64,000 nucleotides of DNA, from NCBI GenBank assembly GCA_946699065.1, contig CAMPDV010002175.1, forward strand, positions 1 to 64,000, written 5' to 3'. The translations under genes and the position numbers were made by a program. This document shows positions 1 to 10,835 of the stretch, one piece after another (the stretch's first letter is position 1; each line of letters starts with the position of its first letter). Source of the DNA: Loxodes magnus (taxonomy: Eukaryota > Ciliophora > Karyorelictea > Loxodida > Loxodidae). A model generated the notes under the pieces. That model saw nothing but the letters and a program-made list of their open reading frames with translations, did no database searches and was not told where the DNA came from.

Positions 1-44
1 CAGATTGTAAGTATTGGTTTCAACAAATATATGATTAAAGGGAG

Positions 45-1575
45 TAAGTTGATTGTTAGATTAAAAAAAAGCTGGTAAGTTGATTGTTAGATTAAAAAAA
101 GTGAGTAAGTTGATTGTTAGATTAAAAAAAAGTGAGTAAGTTGATTGTTAGATTAAAAAAAAGTGAGTAAGTTGATTGTTAGATTAAAAAAAAGCTGGTA
201 AGTTGATTGTTAGATTAAAAAAAAGTGAGTAAGTTGATTGTTAGATTAAAAAAAAGCTGGTAAGTTGATTGTTAGATTAAAAAAAAGTGAGTAAGTTGAT
301 TGTTAGATTAAAAAAAAGCTGGTAAGTTGATTGTTAGATTAAAAAAAGTGAGTAAGTTGATTGTTAGATTAAAAAAAAGAAGGTAAGTTGATTGTTAGAT
401 TAAAAAAAAGTGAGTAAGTTGATTGTTAGATTAAAAAAAAGGGAAGTAAGTTGATTGTTAGATTAAAAAAAAGCTGGTAAGTTGATTGTTAGATTAAAAT
501 AAAGGGAGTAAGTTGATTGTTAGATTAAAAAAAAGCTGGTAAGTTGATTGTTAGATTAAAAAAAGTGAGTAAGTTGATTGTTAGATTAAAAAAAAGTGAG
601 TAAGTTGATTGTTAGATTAAAAAAAAGAAGGTAAGTTGATTGTTAGATTAAAAAAAAGTGAGTAAGTTGATTGTTAGATTAAAAAAAGTGAGTAAGTTGA
701 TTGTTAGATTAAAAAAAAGTGAGTAAGTTGATTGTTAGATTAAAAAAAAGCTGGTAAGTTGATTGTTAGATTAAAAAAAAGCTTGTAAGTTGATTGTTAG
801 ATTAAAAAAAAGCTCGTAAGTTGATTGTTAGATTAAAAAAAAGCTCGTAAGTTGATTGTTAGATTAAAAAAAGTGAGTAAGTTGATTGTTAGATTAAAAA
901 AAGCTGGTAAGTTGATTGTTAGATTAAAAAAAGTGAGTAAGTTGATTGTTAGATTAAAAAAAAGTGAGTAAGTTGATTGTTAGATTAAAAAAAGCTCGTA
1001 AGTTGATTGTTAGATTTAAAAAAATGGAGTAAGTTGATTGTTAGATTAAAAAAAAGGGAGGTAAGTTGATTGTTAGATTAAAAAAAAGCTCGTAAGTTGA
1101 TTGTTAGATTAAAAAAAAGGGAGTAAGTTGATTGTTAGATAAAAAAAAGGGAGTAAGTTGATTGTTAGATTAAAAAAAAGGGAGTAAGTTGATTGTTAGA
1201 TTAAAAAAAAGGGAGTAAGTTGATTGTTAGATTAAAAAAAAGGGAGTAAGTTGATTGTTAGATTAAAAAAAAGCTCGTAAGTTGATTGTTAGATTAAAAA
1301 AAAGGGAGTAAGTTGATTGTTAGATTAAAAAAAAGGGAGTAAGTTGATTGTTAGATTAAAAAAAAGGGAGTAAGTTGATTGTTAGATTAAAAAAAAGGGA
1401 GTAAGTTGATTGTTAGATTAAAAAAAAGCTTGTAAGTTGATTGTTAGATTAAAAAAAAGGGAGTAAGTTGATTGTTAGATTAAAAAAAAGCTTGTAAGTT
1501 GATTGTTAGATTAAAAAAAAGATGGTAAGTTGATTGTTAGATTAAAAAAAAGTTTGTAAGTTGATTTTTAGGTTT
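45..1575. repeat. Minisatellite, ~30-bp unit, about 50 copies
   Basis: Tandem array with a nearly invariant core (TAAGTTGATTGTTAGATT plus 6-8 A) followed by a variable 4-5 base tag. Tags seen are GTGAG, GCTGG, GGGAG, GCTCG, GCTTG, GAAGG, GATGG and GTTTG. GTGAG and GCTGG dominate the left half; GGGAG, GCTCG and GCTTG dominate the right half. The last unit degenerates at about 1560-1575. The first ~44 bases of the window look like a diverged edge. No coding potential is visible. Unit number is estimated from length. Confidence 0.97.
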
Positions 1576-2649
1576 TTTATTTTCAGATCGTACTGGTTTA
1601 TATTATTTAGGTGGTATGATTTATGTTATTAGTAATTCAGAATGTATGTCTATTTTAAATTATTATTAGGGGGGTAATAAATATTAATATAACTTAGGAC
1701 ATAAGTTTCATTTTGTTATTACAGTGATGAGTTGAGTGAGAGAAAGAACTTCAAAAATTTTTAAAACTCTATTTAACTTAGAAATTTAAAAATCAAATAT
1801 CTTATTTATCTTTATTATTTTTAAAAAATTTAATGGGGAAGCTTCAATATTGAATTATATAAAAAAAGACAAGTATGTATGTATTTATAAGATTACTTAA
1901 TAAGTATTTCCTTTTTTATATGCAATAAGTCAGATAAGTTTTTTTTTTTAGATCTATAATTTATAAGTATACACTTAGAATATAATTTTATTGTATTTTG
2001 TCTATGATCGAGTAGGAAATTTAATCTTAATAATAAGTTGAATTAAAAAGAAATTATTAAAGTAAAGTTATAAGATAGTTATGTTAATGATCAATGTGAA
2101 ATAGGTAAGTTTCTTTTGGAAATAAAGGTTGTATTAAGCATAGTTATAGAAGGTAAATATTTTAATTTAAAATTTAAATTTATTATTTAAGGCTTTAGCT
2201 TTAGTAAATAAAAAGTATGTATTTTTTTAATTTAAGTAGAAATATAAGATTATATTTTGCAATTTTTAGTTTAATGAAATTTATTTATATTATTATTTTT
2301 TTTAATTTTAAACAAAGTAAATGCAATCTTTAAGTTAAACAAAACATATATTTATAAATGTATTGAAGAGTTTTATATTTATCATTTTTATAGTTAAATA
2401 TTGTATATGCAATTTATTTTTTTAAATATAATTTTAATTCAAAAATTTGAATTTAGGCAGTTTTTTGTAAAATATTTTAACATATTTTTTATTTATTTTT
2501 TTCATAATTATTTTAATTATTTTTTACTTGAATAATTCCATTTAAATTCAAGTTTTTTATTTTAAAGTTTAATGTAATAAATTCTATTTTTTTTGCCTAT
2601 GAACTATTGCTAATTAGAAAAAAAATGGAAAATTTTTTGTAAAAAACTT
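1576..2649. other. AT-rich intergenic stretch
   Basis: Very AT-rich sequence with long A and T runs. I see no protein motif, RNA gene or repeat boundary in it. Confidence 0.5.
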
Positions 2650-3250
2650 ATTCTCAAAAGGATTCATCTTATGAGCAATAAAATATATTTTAAACACTTC
2701 AATTGCTGTAATAAGAAAATTTCAACCTACTAAGAACATTTCAAGAACTAAAAAAAAACAGAGTACATGATGTATAATTATAAGTGGAAAAAATTGAAAA
2801 TTAATAGACAGAAAACAACAAGATAGAAGAGTCTGAGAAAAAATGCGACTAATTTGCAGAAACTAACTGAAAGCATATTTTTGCAAAATATACAGGGGAA
2901 TGATTCTATGGATGTGGATAAATAGCCTGAAAAAAAAATTCCATATAGGAAAATACTGTGATGATGAGACTGCAAGAGACCAGGACACAAAGTTAGAAAC
3001 TACTTCCAATTCAAATAAAAGCAGAAAGTAGAAAATGTAAAGCTACTAAGAACCATAAGTAAACTATATTACACTGCGGAAGTAAAGATTTATAGAAGAA
3101 ATACGTACGCAAGGCATGAAATTATAGAAGAAGTGATTATAGCCTAACAAAGAAGAAAAGAACAAATGCATGGAATGAAGATTAATTGAAGCAAAAACAT
3201 TTTTTTTAAAAAGTGACGAGTCTTATTGATAGGTGGGTTCACTATAATTA
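2650..3250 (+). pseudogene. Gag-like zinc-knuckle element, decayed (G1)
   Basis: A purine-rich block reading on the plus strand with TAA/TAG as Gln and TGA as Trp. It encodes a basic, Gln/Lys-rich segment and, near 2945-2995, the peptide WWWDCKRPGHKVRNY. That keeps the second Cys and the His of a CX2CX4HX4C knuckle but has lost the first and last Cys. The same arrangement, a basic or coiled N-terminal part then a knuckle, recurs at six other loci in this window. It is probably a dead ORF1/gag-like copy of a retroelement. No reverse transcriptase follows. The ends are approximate. Confidence 0.5.
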
Positions 3251-3388
3251 ATAATAATTTTATAATGGTATTATTTTAAAGAATTTTTTTTTTTAAAATA
3301 AAATATCAAGATTTTAAAAATTTTTATATAATATTTACGTTTTTTTTCAGACAAGCGAGCGGGGGGGTGGAGAGCTATTATTTAAAAA

Positions 3389-3526
3389 GGCGGGTATAAT
3401 CCGGCGGGTATAATCCGGCGGGTATACTTCCAAGCTGTATACTTCCAAGCTGTATACTTCCAAGCTGTATACTTCCAAGCTGTATACTTCCAAGCTGTAT
3501 ACTTCCAAGCTGTATACTTCCAAGCT
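3389..3526. repeat. GC-richer minisatellite: two 14-mers then seven 15-mers
   Basis: Two copies of GGCGGGTATAATCC (3389-3416) lead into seven perfect copies of GTATACTTCCAAGCT (3422-3526). Just upstream, 3353-3370 holds an unusual G-rich run (GAGCGGGGGGGTGG). This is the GC-richest part of the first 4 kb. The perfect identity of the 15-mers suggests recent expansion or slippage. No coding role is evident. Confidence 0.95.
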
Positions 3527-3881
3527 ATGGTTCTAGAGATTTTTTTATTCTGATTGATCCTCTAAAAAAATTTAGAAACATTTTATTTAATTAATCTTTC
3601 AACTTTTTATGTTAATCGCAATTTTTTTCTTTAAAAAAATTGCAAAGTTCAAATACGTTCAAAAAAAATCAAATTTGGATTTTTTTAAAGTGAAATCTTA
3701 ATATTTTTTGTTTAAAAACATTTAAGTTTTTAAAAGAATGAGTTTTTTATAATAATATTTTCTTCTAAAATAAATCTGCTTTTTCACGATTAACGCAATT
3801 AACCAAAAAATTTAGCCTATTTTATATTTCTTCTTTTTTCAAAAAAGTATTCTATTATTTAGTTTCTATTTTTCCAAAAAA

Positions 3882-4121
3882 CTTATTTTAGTTAAAGCAG
3901 TCCAAACTTTTGACCTCAATCTTAAAATCTTAGACTTAATAAATTTCAATCCCGAGGAAAACAGCTGAAACAAACTCATTAAGCCAAAAGCACTGAAGAT
4001 AATCCTCATAAGCAGCAAGAGATCATATTACATGGATAGGTACGATCCTTTACTTTCCTCATATCAAGTTAATGAAATAACTTACATTGATGGAGGTGAA
4101 CATTTAGAAAAAAAATTTAAA
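3882..4121 (+). pseudogene. Coding fragment of about 80 residues, family uncertain
   Basis: A short block with clearly protein-like composition in one plus frame. It includes FDLNLKILDLINFNPEENSW and then SYYMDRYDPLLSSYQ and NEITYIDGGEH, with one TGA read as Trp. GC content rises over this block and falls again after 4121. The alternation of hydrophobic strands with acidic and aromatic turns resembles one blade of a kelch-type propeller, but this is a guess. No start or plausible stop is seen, so it is likely a broken gene piece or an isolated exon. Confidence 0.4.
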
Positions 4122-4821
4122 TTTAAAGTGTTTGAAATATAATTTAATGCTAAATGTTGAAGAAAAAAAATTAAGACGTCTAATTTATAATATACAATTA
4201 TGATTGATAAATGAATGCATTTTTTATCTACCAATATCAATAGATCAAGAATTAAAACTGACCACTTTTGTTAATATTATATCGCTATCATATTTTAAAC
4301 TCTTATGTTGGAGGTTTATTTTCTATTAATTTAATTTTTCAAAGATTTGTTCTGGCTTAAAGTTTCTAGAATTTTAAATTACCCTAATTTTTAGTCAGTT
4401 TATGAAATTTTTCCTTAAATTTGCTATAAAGACAGGTTTAATATAACTCCTTTCTTAAAATTAAATGTTAAGATTTTAAAATTTCATAGTGTTATTAAAA
4501 TCATAGCTCTTTGATAAAGCTCACTAATTGTCTTATTAATTTTTTTCCATCAATATACGATAAAAATCGTTGGCTACATCCTGCTAATACTTATTAGACT
4601 TTATTGAAAATTCTTTTATTTCTTATGTATCATAAAATAAAATATAAAACATATCGTTTTTTGTATGAAATCAAAATTTCTTGCTACTGATAAAAAACAT
4701 ATACACTAGCTAATCAGTAAGTTATAAAATAAAAATATATAGATATATAACTACATGCATATTATATCTTAACAGAGTGTTCAAATTTAGTTTTTTTAAC
4801 ATATTTAATAAATATTAAAAA
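4122..4821. other. AT-rich stretch, nothing recognised
   Basis: AT-rich sequence between the coding fragment and the next gag-like element. The frame of the fragment stays formally open, but composition drops to background and no motif is seen. Confidence 0.4.
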
Positions 4822-5757
4822 ATGGAAGGCTTCAAAAAAGGTTTTTACACCACCTCTAAGAAGGAGAGGGGAAATCAGAAGCCACTCTCAGCCAGTCTTC
4901 TTTTACTTAACCCTAACCTTTTTCTTAATAATCCGGAAAATATGTTCAAGAAGAACAAGAAATTATCTAAGAAAATCACCCATGCAATCACCCTAACGTC
5001 TCAGGAGAAACCCAGAAAGCAGGCGAAGTCTGCTTTGCACCAGGAGGTATCAGAATTTAATCCTTCTGGCCAGATGAGCATGGAATAGCTCATCAAAGTA
5101 GTACTAAATCTCCAGGAAGAGATCAATAAGCTAAATAAGGACAATGAGAAGCTAATGAAACAGTTAACCCTAGCAGAAGGAATAGAATCAAGACTCATGT
5201 CCTAGGAAAGAGAACTAAGCACTTTTTGGAACATATCACAAAATCAGAGTAGCTAATCCCAAAATTAGCTTCAGAAACAGACAGAACTGGACAATAGACT
5301 TGAAAAATAGATGAGAAACTGCAACGACAAATAGATTAAAATGAGCAAAGAAGAAATCCAATGGTGATTGAGAAGGAAGAAACAAGAAAACCTAAAAGAA
5401 TTCAGAAAAGATGTTATTATTGTAATTCGGGAGTATATTTATGAAGAAGATTGCAAGAAATTCCTAAGTTTCAAGAATTAATACTGAACAAAGCTAAGAA
5501 AACTACAAGCGCAATAAAGGAAAAAACATCAACTGCATTAGAGAAGAGATAGAGAAAGACTTTATATGAATGAGCTTGGCAAGATCTACAGAAAGAAATC
5601 AGAACAGAATGAAAGACGAAACTGAAGACAATATGACCAAGTGAGAGAGAGGATATCAAATTTTTAAACATTTTTATATAATCCCGGAGCAATCCGGCAA
5701 TCGGCAGGAAGAGGTGAAATTCCTCCAAATTGCCAAACTTAATTTTATTATTATTAT
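4822..5757 (+). pseudogene. Gag-like zinc-knuckle element (G2)
   Basis: Starts at ATG 4822 with a leader, MEGFKKGFYTT, closely resembling the start of LINE-A copy 2 at 53907 (MVASRRDFIPP). A Gln/Lys/Glu-rich, coiled-coil-like stretch follows. About residue 195, in another frame, comes CYYCNSGVYLWRRL, a knuckle with its His and last Cys replaced. The frame change means at least one indel. The 3' end carries GAGGTGAAATTCCTCC (a short stem-loop) and then a TTA microsatellite at 5743-5757. G3 and the minus-strand G7 have the same kind of 3' motif. I read it as a decayed ORF1-only retroelement copy. Confidence 0.6.
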
Positions 5758-6790
5758 TTAAAATATTTAATTTTTTATTTTTCTAAATAATTTCTAGCTT
5801 TAAATTTTTGCATTTTTGCAATCTTGTTTTTTAGCGTTCTTAAACTAAACTATTTTATAAGTTATTAATATCAAACAATAATTTTTTTAATTCAATATTT
5901 TACCTAAAAATTAGGCATTGGCATTAATGTGTTTTTTCTACTAGTAAATTATTAGCAAATTTCAATTAATTACTAGTAATAAAGTTTAATTTCTACAAAT
6001 TATTTTAAATTACTATATATAAAATAGTTCTATTAAATATATTTTAAATAGGAGAATTAAATTCTTTTATTAACTTTTAAATATAAAATCTTATAAATAA
6101 AATTAAATAAAAAATATAAGAAAAATAGATTTTACTTTTAATTAATCTATATAAATATTTATAAGTAGCTTCTTAAACTTAAAATTATTTTAATAATTAA
6201 TTCATAAGCATAACATAAATATAATTAATTTATAACTATCTTATTAATATTAAATCTCCTTTACTTTTTTTATTTGGCATGTCACGTGTTATTTTTAAAA
6301 ATCTCTTGAAGTATTGTCAAATTAATTGAAATCGCTCATTTCTTCTTCTGGTACAGATTTTGGAATAAATATTGATGCTTGTTTTAATCCATTTTTTGCC
6401 CTTTGGTATTGCTTTTTATATAAGTCCTTTCCAAACATTTTTTTGATTCTTTTTTGAAGCAAACTAATTTTATTAAATTAATTAATTTCACCTAATTATT
6501 TTTTCCATAGAGGTCATCCTCAATCATATATTAAAAATTTGGTTAGATTTTATCGAAAAAATAAAATTTATTTTTAATTTTTGGATAACAAAAATTATTT
6601 TCTGTGTACCCTATCCTCTAAGGAATCATCACATAATTGATTTCCTTTTGATTACTTGACTAATTATCTAAATTTTTTATATTTGATTAAAAATTTAAAT
6701 TAGCTAGTTAAATCTTAGCATGTAGCGAGTAAATCTCAATCAATCTAATATATTGCTATTTAGAAACCTCAAAAACTCTCATTTCTTGTT
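5758..6790. other. AT-rich stretch, nothing firm
   Basis: Mostly AT-rich intergenic DNA. 6300-6450 is slightly less AT-rich, but I could not find a convincing motif on either strand. Confidence 0.4.
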
Positions 6791-7134
6791 ATATTATCTC
6801 CTAATCTCCCATGTTTGCTTTATCTTCTCTAACTTCTATAATGACATTTCTAAACTCATTCTCTAGTCAGCCACTTATTTTCAACTCTCCCTTATTATTT
6901 CCTCTATCACATAATTCTCTGGTATTTCCTCTCTTTCTCCTCTCTTTTATCCCTTCACGTAACTCTCCTTCCTCTATTTCCTCAAAGGTATTTTTCTTGT
7001 CTCTACCTCCCATAAAAAAATTCCATAAGCATATATGTCAGAATAGATACTATATCTCGGCTTCATTCCAAATAACTAAGAAGCCATCCATCTTATTTTT
7101 CCAACCTATTTTATAGTGCTCAAGTATTTCATAA
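6791..7134 (-). pseudogene. Protein kinase C-lobe fragment, 5'-truncated
   Basis: Minus-strand reading gives the second half of a kinase domain in one frame of ~110 residues. It has activation-segment end VGKIRWMASQ (7078-7100), then YSIYSDIYAYGIFLWE (7008-7050), which is the conserved SDVYSFGIVLWE helix, TRKIP, and finally IRESWKQVADQRMS, matching the W-x(5)-R-x-S end of tyrosine-kinase-like kinases. The RWMA-[SP]-[EQ] and LWE patterns favour the TKL/RAF-like class. Upstream in gene direction the frame runs directly into the tail of the SINE-like element at 7135, and no DFG or HRD motif for this gene is found. It is probably an old kinase gene cut by transposon insertion. Confidence 0.7.
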
Positions 7135-7546
7135 CATAAATAAAATAAATTAAGATGATTATTGAACAGTAGCACCTTGTTTGGCCATAGCTCTTTCAGT
7201 ATTAATATTAAATATTAAAAAAAGTATTCTCATGATTCTTGTTTTCATTCTATTCGTTCAATGATTCATTTCAGCTTCTCAAATGGGGAATATTCTTATT
7301 AAAAATTATTCTTAAATCTTGAATCAATTTCTCCAATCTTCTTAAATAAAGTCCAATAAGAATTAGTAATTTGTCATTAGCATACCCGTCAAACTTTCAT
7401 ATTGCTATCGAGAACCCTCGGGCAAGTTGGATTTGTCTCTTCTGAGCTAATTCACCCTTCCCCTTTCCTAGATTACTCCAATATAGTATAAACTTACCGA
7501 TTGCCTACTAGTTTTCCTGACCGTGGCCGACATCCATTTTTTAATT
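7135..7546 (-). mobile_element. SINE-like element, copy 1a (or 3' UTR of LINE-B)
   Basis: About 400 bp matching 18691-19123 along its whole length with both ends shared. The head is ATGGATGTCGGCC (here 7529-7541, reverse). A middle block follows around CCCGAGGGTTCTC, then a 3' end with a diverged form of the hairpin (7164-7194) also found at the end of LINE-A, and a TTTA-rich tail at 7134-7160. This copy is older: the perfect stems of the second copy are broken. It lies directly downstream of LINE-B on the same strand, so it could be that element's 3' UTR. The shared abrupt 5' edge in the isolated second copy favours a SINE. Confidence 0.65.
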
Positions 7547-10500
7547 GAATATAGAATTAAAGTTTCCTCACCTTTATTTGGCTATTCACAAAACTAGAGC
7601 TGTAAGAAGTTTTTTCTTATCAGTAGTATATGTATAAATTGGAGTGAAGAAGAAATCACTTAAATACAAATGTTAATGAAATGAAGTTATTGATATAAAT
7701 CGGTTACTTGATTTTAATTATGTTCATAAAGTTCAAGTATCGTTCTTTTTATCTTCCAACTTATCTCCATTGCTTCTTGAACTTTCTTGTTGTTCTTTTT
7801 TTAAACTCCAAATATTTATTTGTAATTTGTCCTTCAATTTACATTAATTTTAAGATTCCTGTGGAAATTTCTAATTTTAGGATCTGCATCCATTTTTTTT
7901 TTGAGAAATGAATTGTTTGTTTATGTAGAGTTTATCATAAGTTACTAGTTTTTTCAATTTTTTTCCAGGAAATTTATCAGAAAATCTTATAAATAAGTCC
8001 CAAATAGTAGACAACATTCGAATATATGCTTAAATGAATCTTTACTTCTGCATGGATAGAGCATGTATTTCACTGGATAAAATTGCGTACATGAATCATA
8101 TTGCGCAACTTAAAGATTTAAATTATTTCTTTCATGTATTCCTTGTTAATTTTAGTATAATTTATAGCCAAAAAATTTCTAAATTCTTTCAAGTTGCTCT
8201 CTGAATATCTATGCAGTGGGTATGTCTCTATAGCTTATAATTGATTCTTAATGGGATTAATTTCTTATAATATCTTTGAAAAGTTTCTCAATTGAAAGCT
8301 AGTTAGAAAACATAATTTAATTGTCATTATTAATTCCATAAAACTAAATTATCTTTTATACTTAGTAAAAGTACTAAGATTTTTGCTTAAATTCCATTCA
8401 AGAGTCTACATATATCGGATTCTAGATAAGTCCTAGCTTCGTTTCGTATTTTAAAGTAGAATTGGAAAAAGTGTTTAGCCATTATATGTTCAAATGGTAG
8501 TCGGTTAAAGTCTATGTAACAAACCTTAATAAAGATAATAATAGGGGACTTAAAGCCTTCCTCGTCATTATATGCATTTTTTTTCTTCTCTTTCGTACTC
8601 TATAAACCTCTCGTTACAGTTCAAGGAACCATCTCCCCACTGTACATAGCCTTAGGCAGTGTATGTATGCGACAGAGTATTTTTGAAGGGCTAGAGAGTA
8701 ATATTCTCGTATCTACTGAAATATAAATGCATTTTCTTACCGATTCTAAACAATTTTAAGTCCTTTATTTACAGTGGCAGATCAAATGAACATCTTCTTG
8801 TATTAGGACTCCAAGGGTAAATCATTTGGTTCTTCTATTTGATGCGCTAACCTTCCAGTTTCAAATTAAATTCCAATTTTTCACCTCTTATTTTTTGAAA
8901 AAATTGGAGTATTTCACATTTACTAGTATTTATTTATAGAAAAATCCACCGAAAAGTTAAGATGCATTAATCTATAAGTTATTACATCCTCTAAGCAGAA
9001 CAAGAATGGAGTGTAAGGTCATCTACCCATGCTCTCCATACGAAGTTTATATTATGCAGATTGTTGCTTTGTTGTGTGTTTTTTTCTGCAAATGTTTGAT
9101 TACTATATCATAAAATAGGAGTGAGAATACAGGACCATATGAACTTCCTTGCATAACTCCATTGTTATAATGAAGTCTGCAAGAATCTTTGTAATCTATG
9201 AGAAAGAGAAATTAATTTTATTGTAGAAAGACTCTAGTGCCAGTATCAATCCCAGCTGTAGTTTTAATCTCTTAAGATGTTGAAAAAATGCCCCTTCTCT
9301 CAATGCTGTCAAACATCTTTTCGACATAAATAAAAGTGTCAAAGATTTTTGTTGAGCCTTTTCCTCCTCTATAATAGAAGTCAATAATCTTCTACAATGA
9401 TCATATTTAGATACTGCTGTTTCATTTTGAGGAATCCCAATTAAGCTGGAAGTATGAGGTTATGGACTAAAGAATTTTTTTAAGTACTTTCTGTTAAAGC
9501 CTTGTAGAAGATCTTCAGTATAGTATTAATAAACGAAATTAGTCCTCAGTTTTTTCAAACACTCTTATTACCTTCTTTGAAGATAGGGATGATGATGGAA
9601 GTTTTCATCTTTTATGGAATTCTTTAGAGTTTTAGCATATTATTGATAAAACAGTGCATTATTAATTGTATCTCTTCTCCAGCACACTTGATGAATTCAC
9701 TCTTTATTTCATCTAGTCATGCTGCCTTGTCGTTTGGAATATACTTAATGATTTTTTGAATTTCTTAAATTTGAAAAAGTTTAAATTTTATAAGTGAGAA
9801 GATGGGCAATTGATAAGTTAAGGATCTCTATAAATGAGATCTATTTATCGCTTACTGAGCTAAATTATTTCTTGTAATTTTTTTATGTTTTTAACACAAA
9901 AGCTTCTCAATTTCAATAAATGAGTCCTATATTTCTTGTTTAAAAAACATTTAGTTCCTTACTTTAGGGTTGATAATCTTTTTTGCATAACAGGAAATTG
10001 TTTAGTTGTTTTTATTGAGTTTGAGAATTTGCCTTTAGCCTGAAGCTTTTTCCACTTCCAATAAGATTGCATAAATTTGTTCCTAAGTTTTCTAGATATA
10101 GAATAAGCTTCTATTACCACTTATTGATTCTTTCTTACATAAATAGCAATCTCTTGCACTCCTAATTTACTCTTTTAGCAGCTATATATTTCATAATGAT
10201 ATCCTAAGGGAATTTATTGTAATTATTATTTAATATGACTTCCTATAGTGTTCATTGTATTATTCTAAAGTAAGTTGTGATGAAACTACATTATGAGTCT
10301 AAGATGTCTTAATCTACAGTAAAAAAATCAAGAAAAATTTACTTAAAACTGATTTTAGTAATTTTATCTGTTCATTGGATTAAGTAGCTTATCTATCTTA
10401 TTGAGTAATGGCTGCTATTTTGGAATATTTGTGGCTGCATTATAAGATAGAATCACAGATATAGGAATATGATCCGTGATTAATTGATCGGTAGTGGGCC

Positions 10501-10835
10501 TAGAAATTATTAAATTAATAAATATAAAGTGTTTAGTTTCCAATATATAGTCATTACAGTAATATTAATGATTAGCTCTTTGAAGGAATGTATTAACTAT
10601 AGGGCCTACCCAAGTTATTTCATTTCTTGGGAAGTGGTTGGCATTTTTATAAATTGATGGAAATTAACGTAAAAAATGAGATAGTACAGGTCATTCTGCG
10701 CCCCTAGCGGAGAGTTAAAAAAACATACAGTCTTTAAGAGTATTGCACAGAAAAGCAAACTGAACAAAAGCCCCTTCGAAAGATAGATAGACGTGAAACA
10801 CCTTTTAGCAAAAAATCTCCCCTTCAGTTTAATTT
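7547..10835 (-). mobile_element. LINE-B non-LTR retrotransposon, decayed, 5'-truncated
   Basis: On the minus strand, in order: the end of an APE-type endonuclease, with ITWVGP then TDHIPIS (10458-10481) corresponding to the SDH motif; reverse transcriptase with FIYVEKMFDSIER (9297-9336), GVMQGSSYGPVFS (~9125-9166) and WVDDLTLH (9013-9035), the catalytic (F/Y)xDD box with Trp-Val before the Asp pair; and a C-terminal zinc motif near 8011-8052 (PCRSKDSFKHIFEC). The 5' end lies inside the endonuclease at ~10835. No ORF1 is attached. Several frame changes are needed to link the parts, so it is inactive. Its RT is closer to the scrap at 31000 than to LINE-A. Confidence 0.85.

Noticed and set aside
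1..1575. CRISPR array or telomere
   Set aside because: Units are contiguous without unique spacers, the genome is eukaryotic, and the unit is not a ciliate-type telomere repeat or a terminal array.
4822..5088. Short standard-code gene at 4822
   Set aside because: The TAG at 5086 is read as Gln and the frame continues as a gag-like element.
7800..7900. HRNLKIN-like peptide on the minus strand as the missing half of the kinase fragment
   Set aside because: It lies in the region after the LINE-B C-terminal zinc motif, no DFG follows at the right distance, and the match is short enough to be chance.
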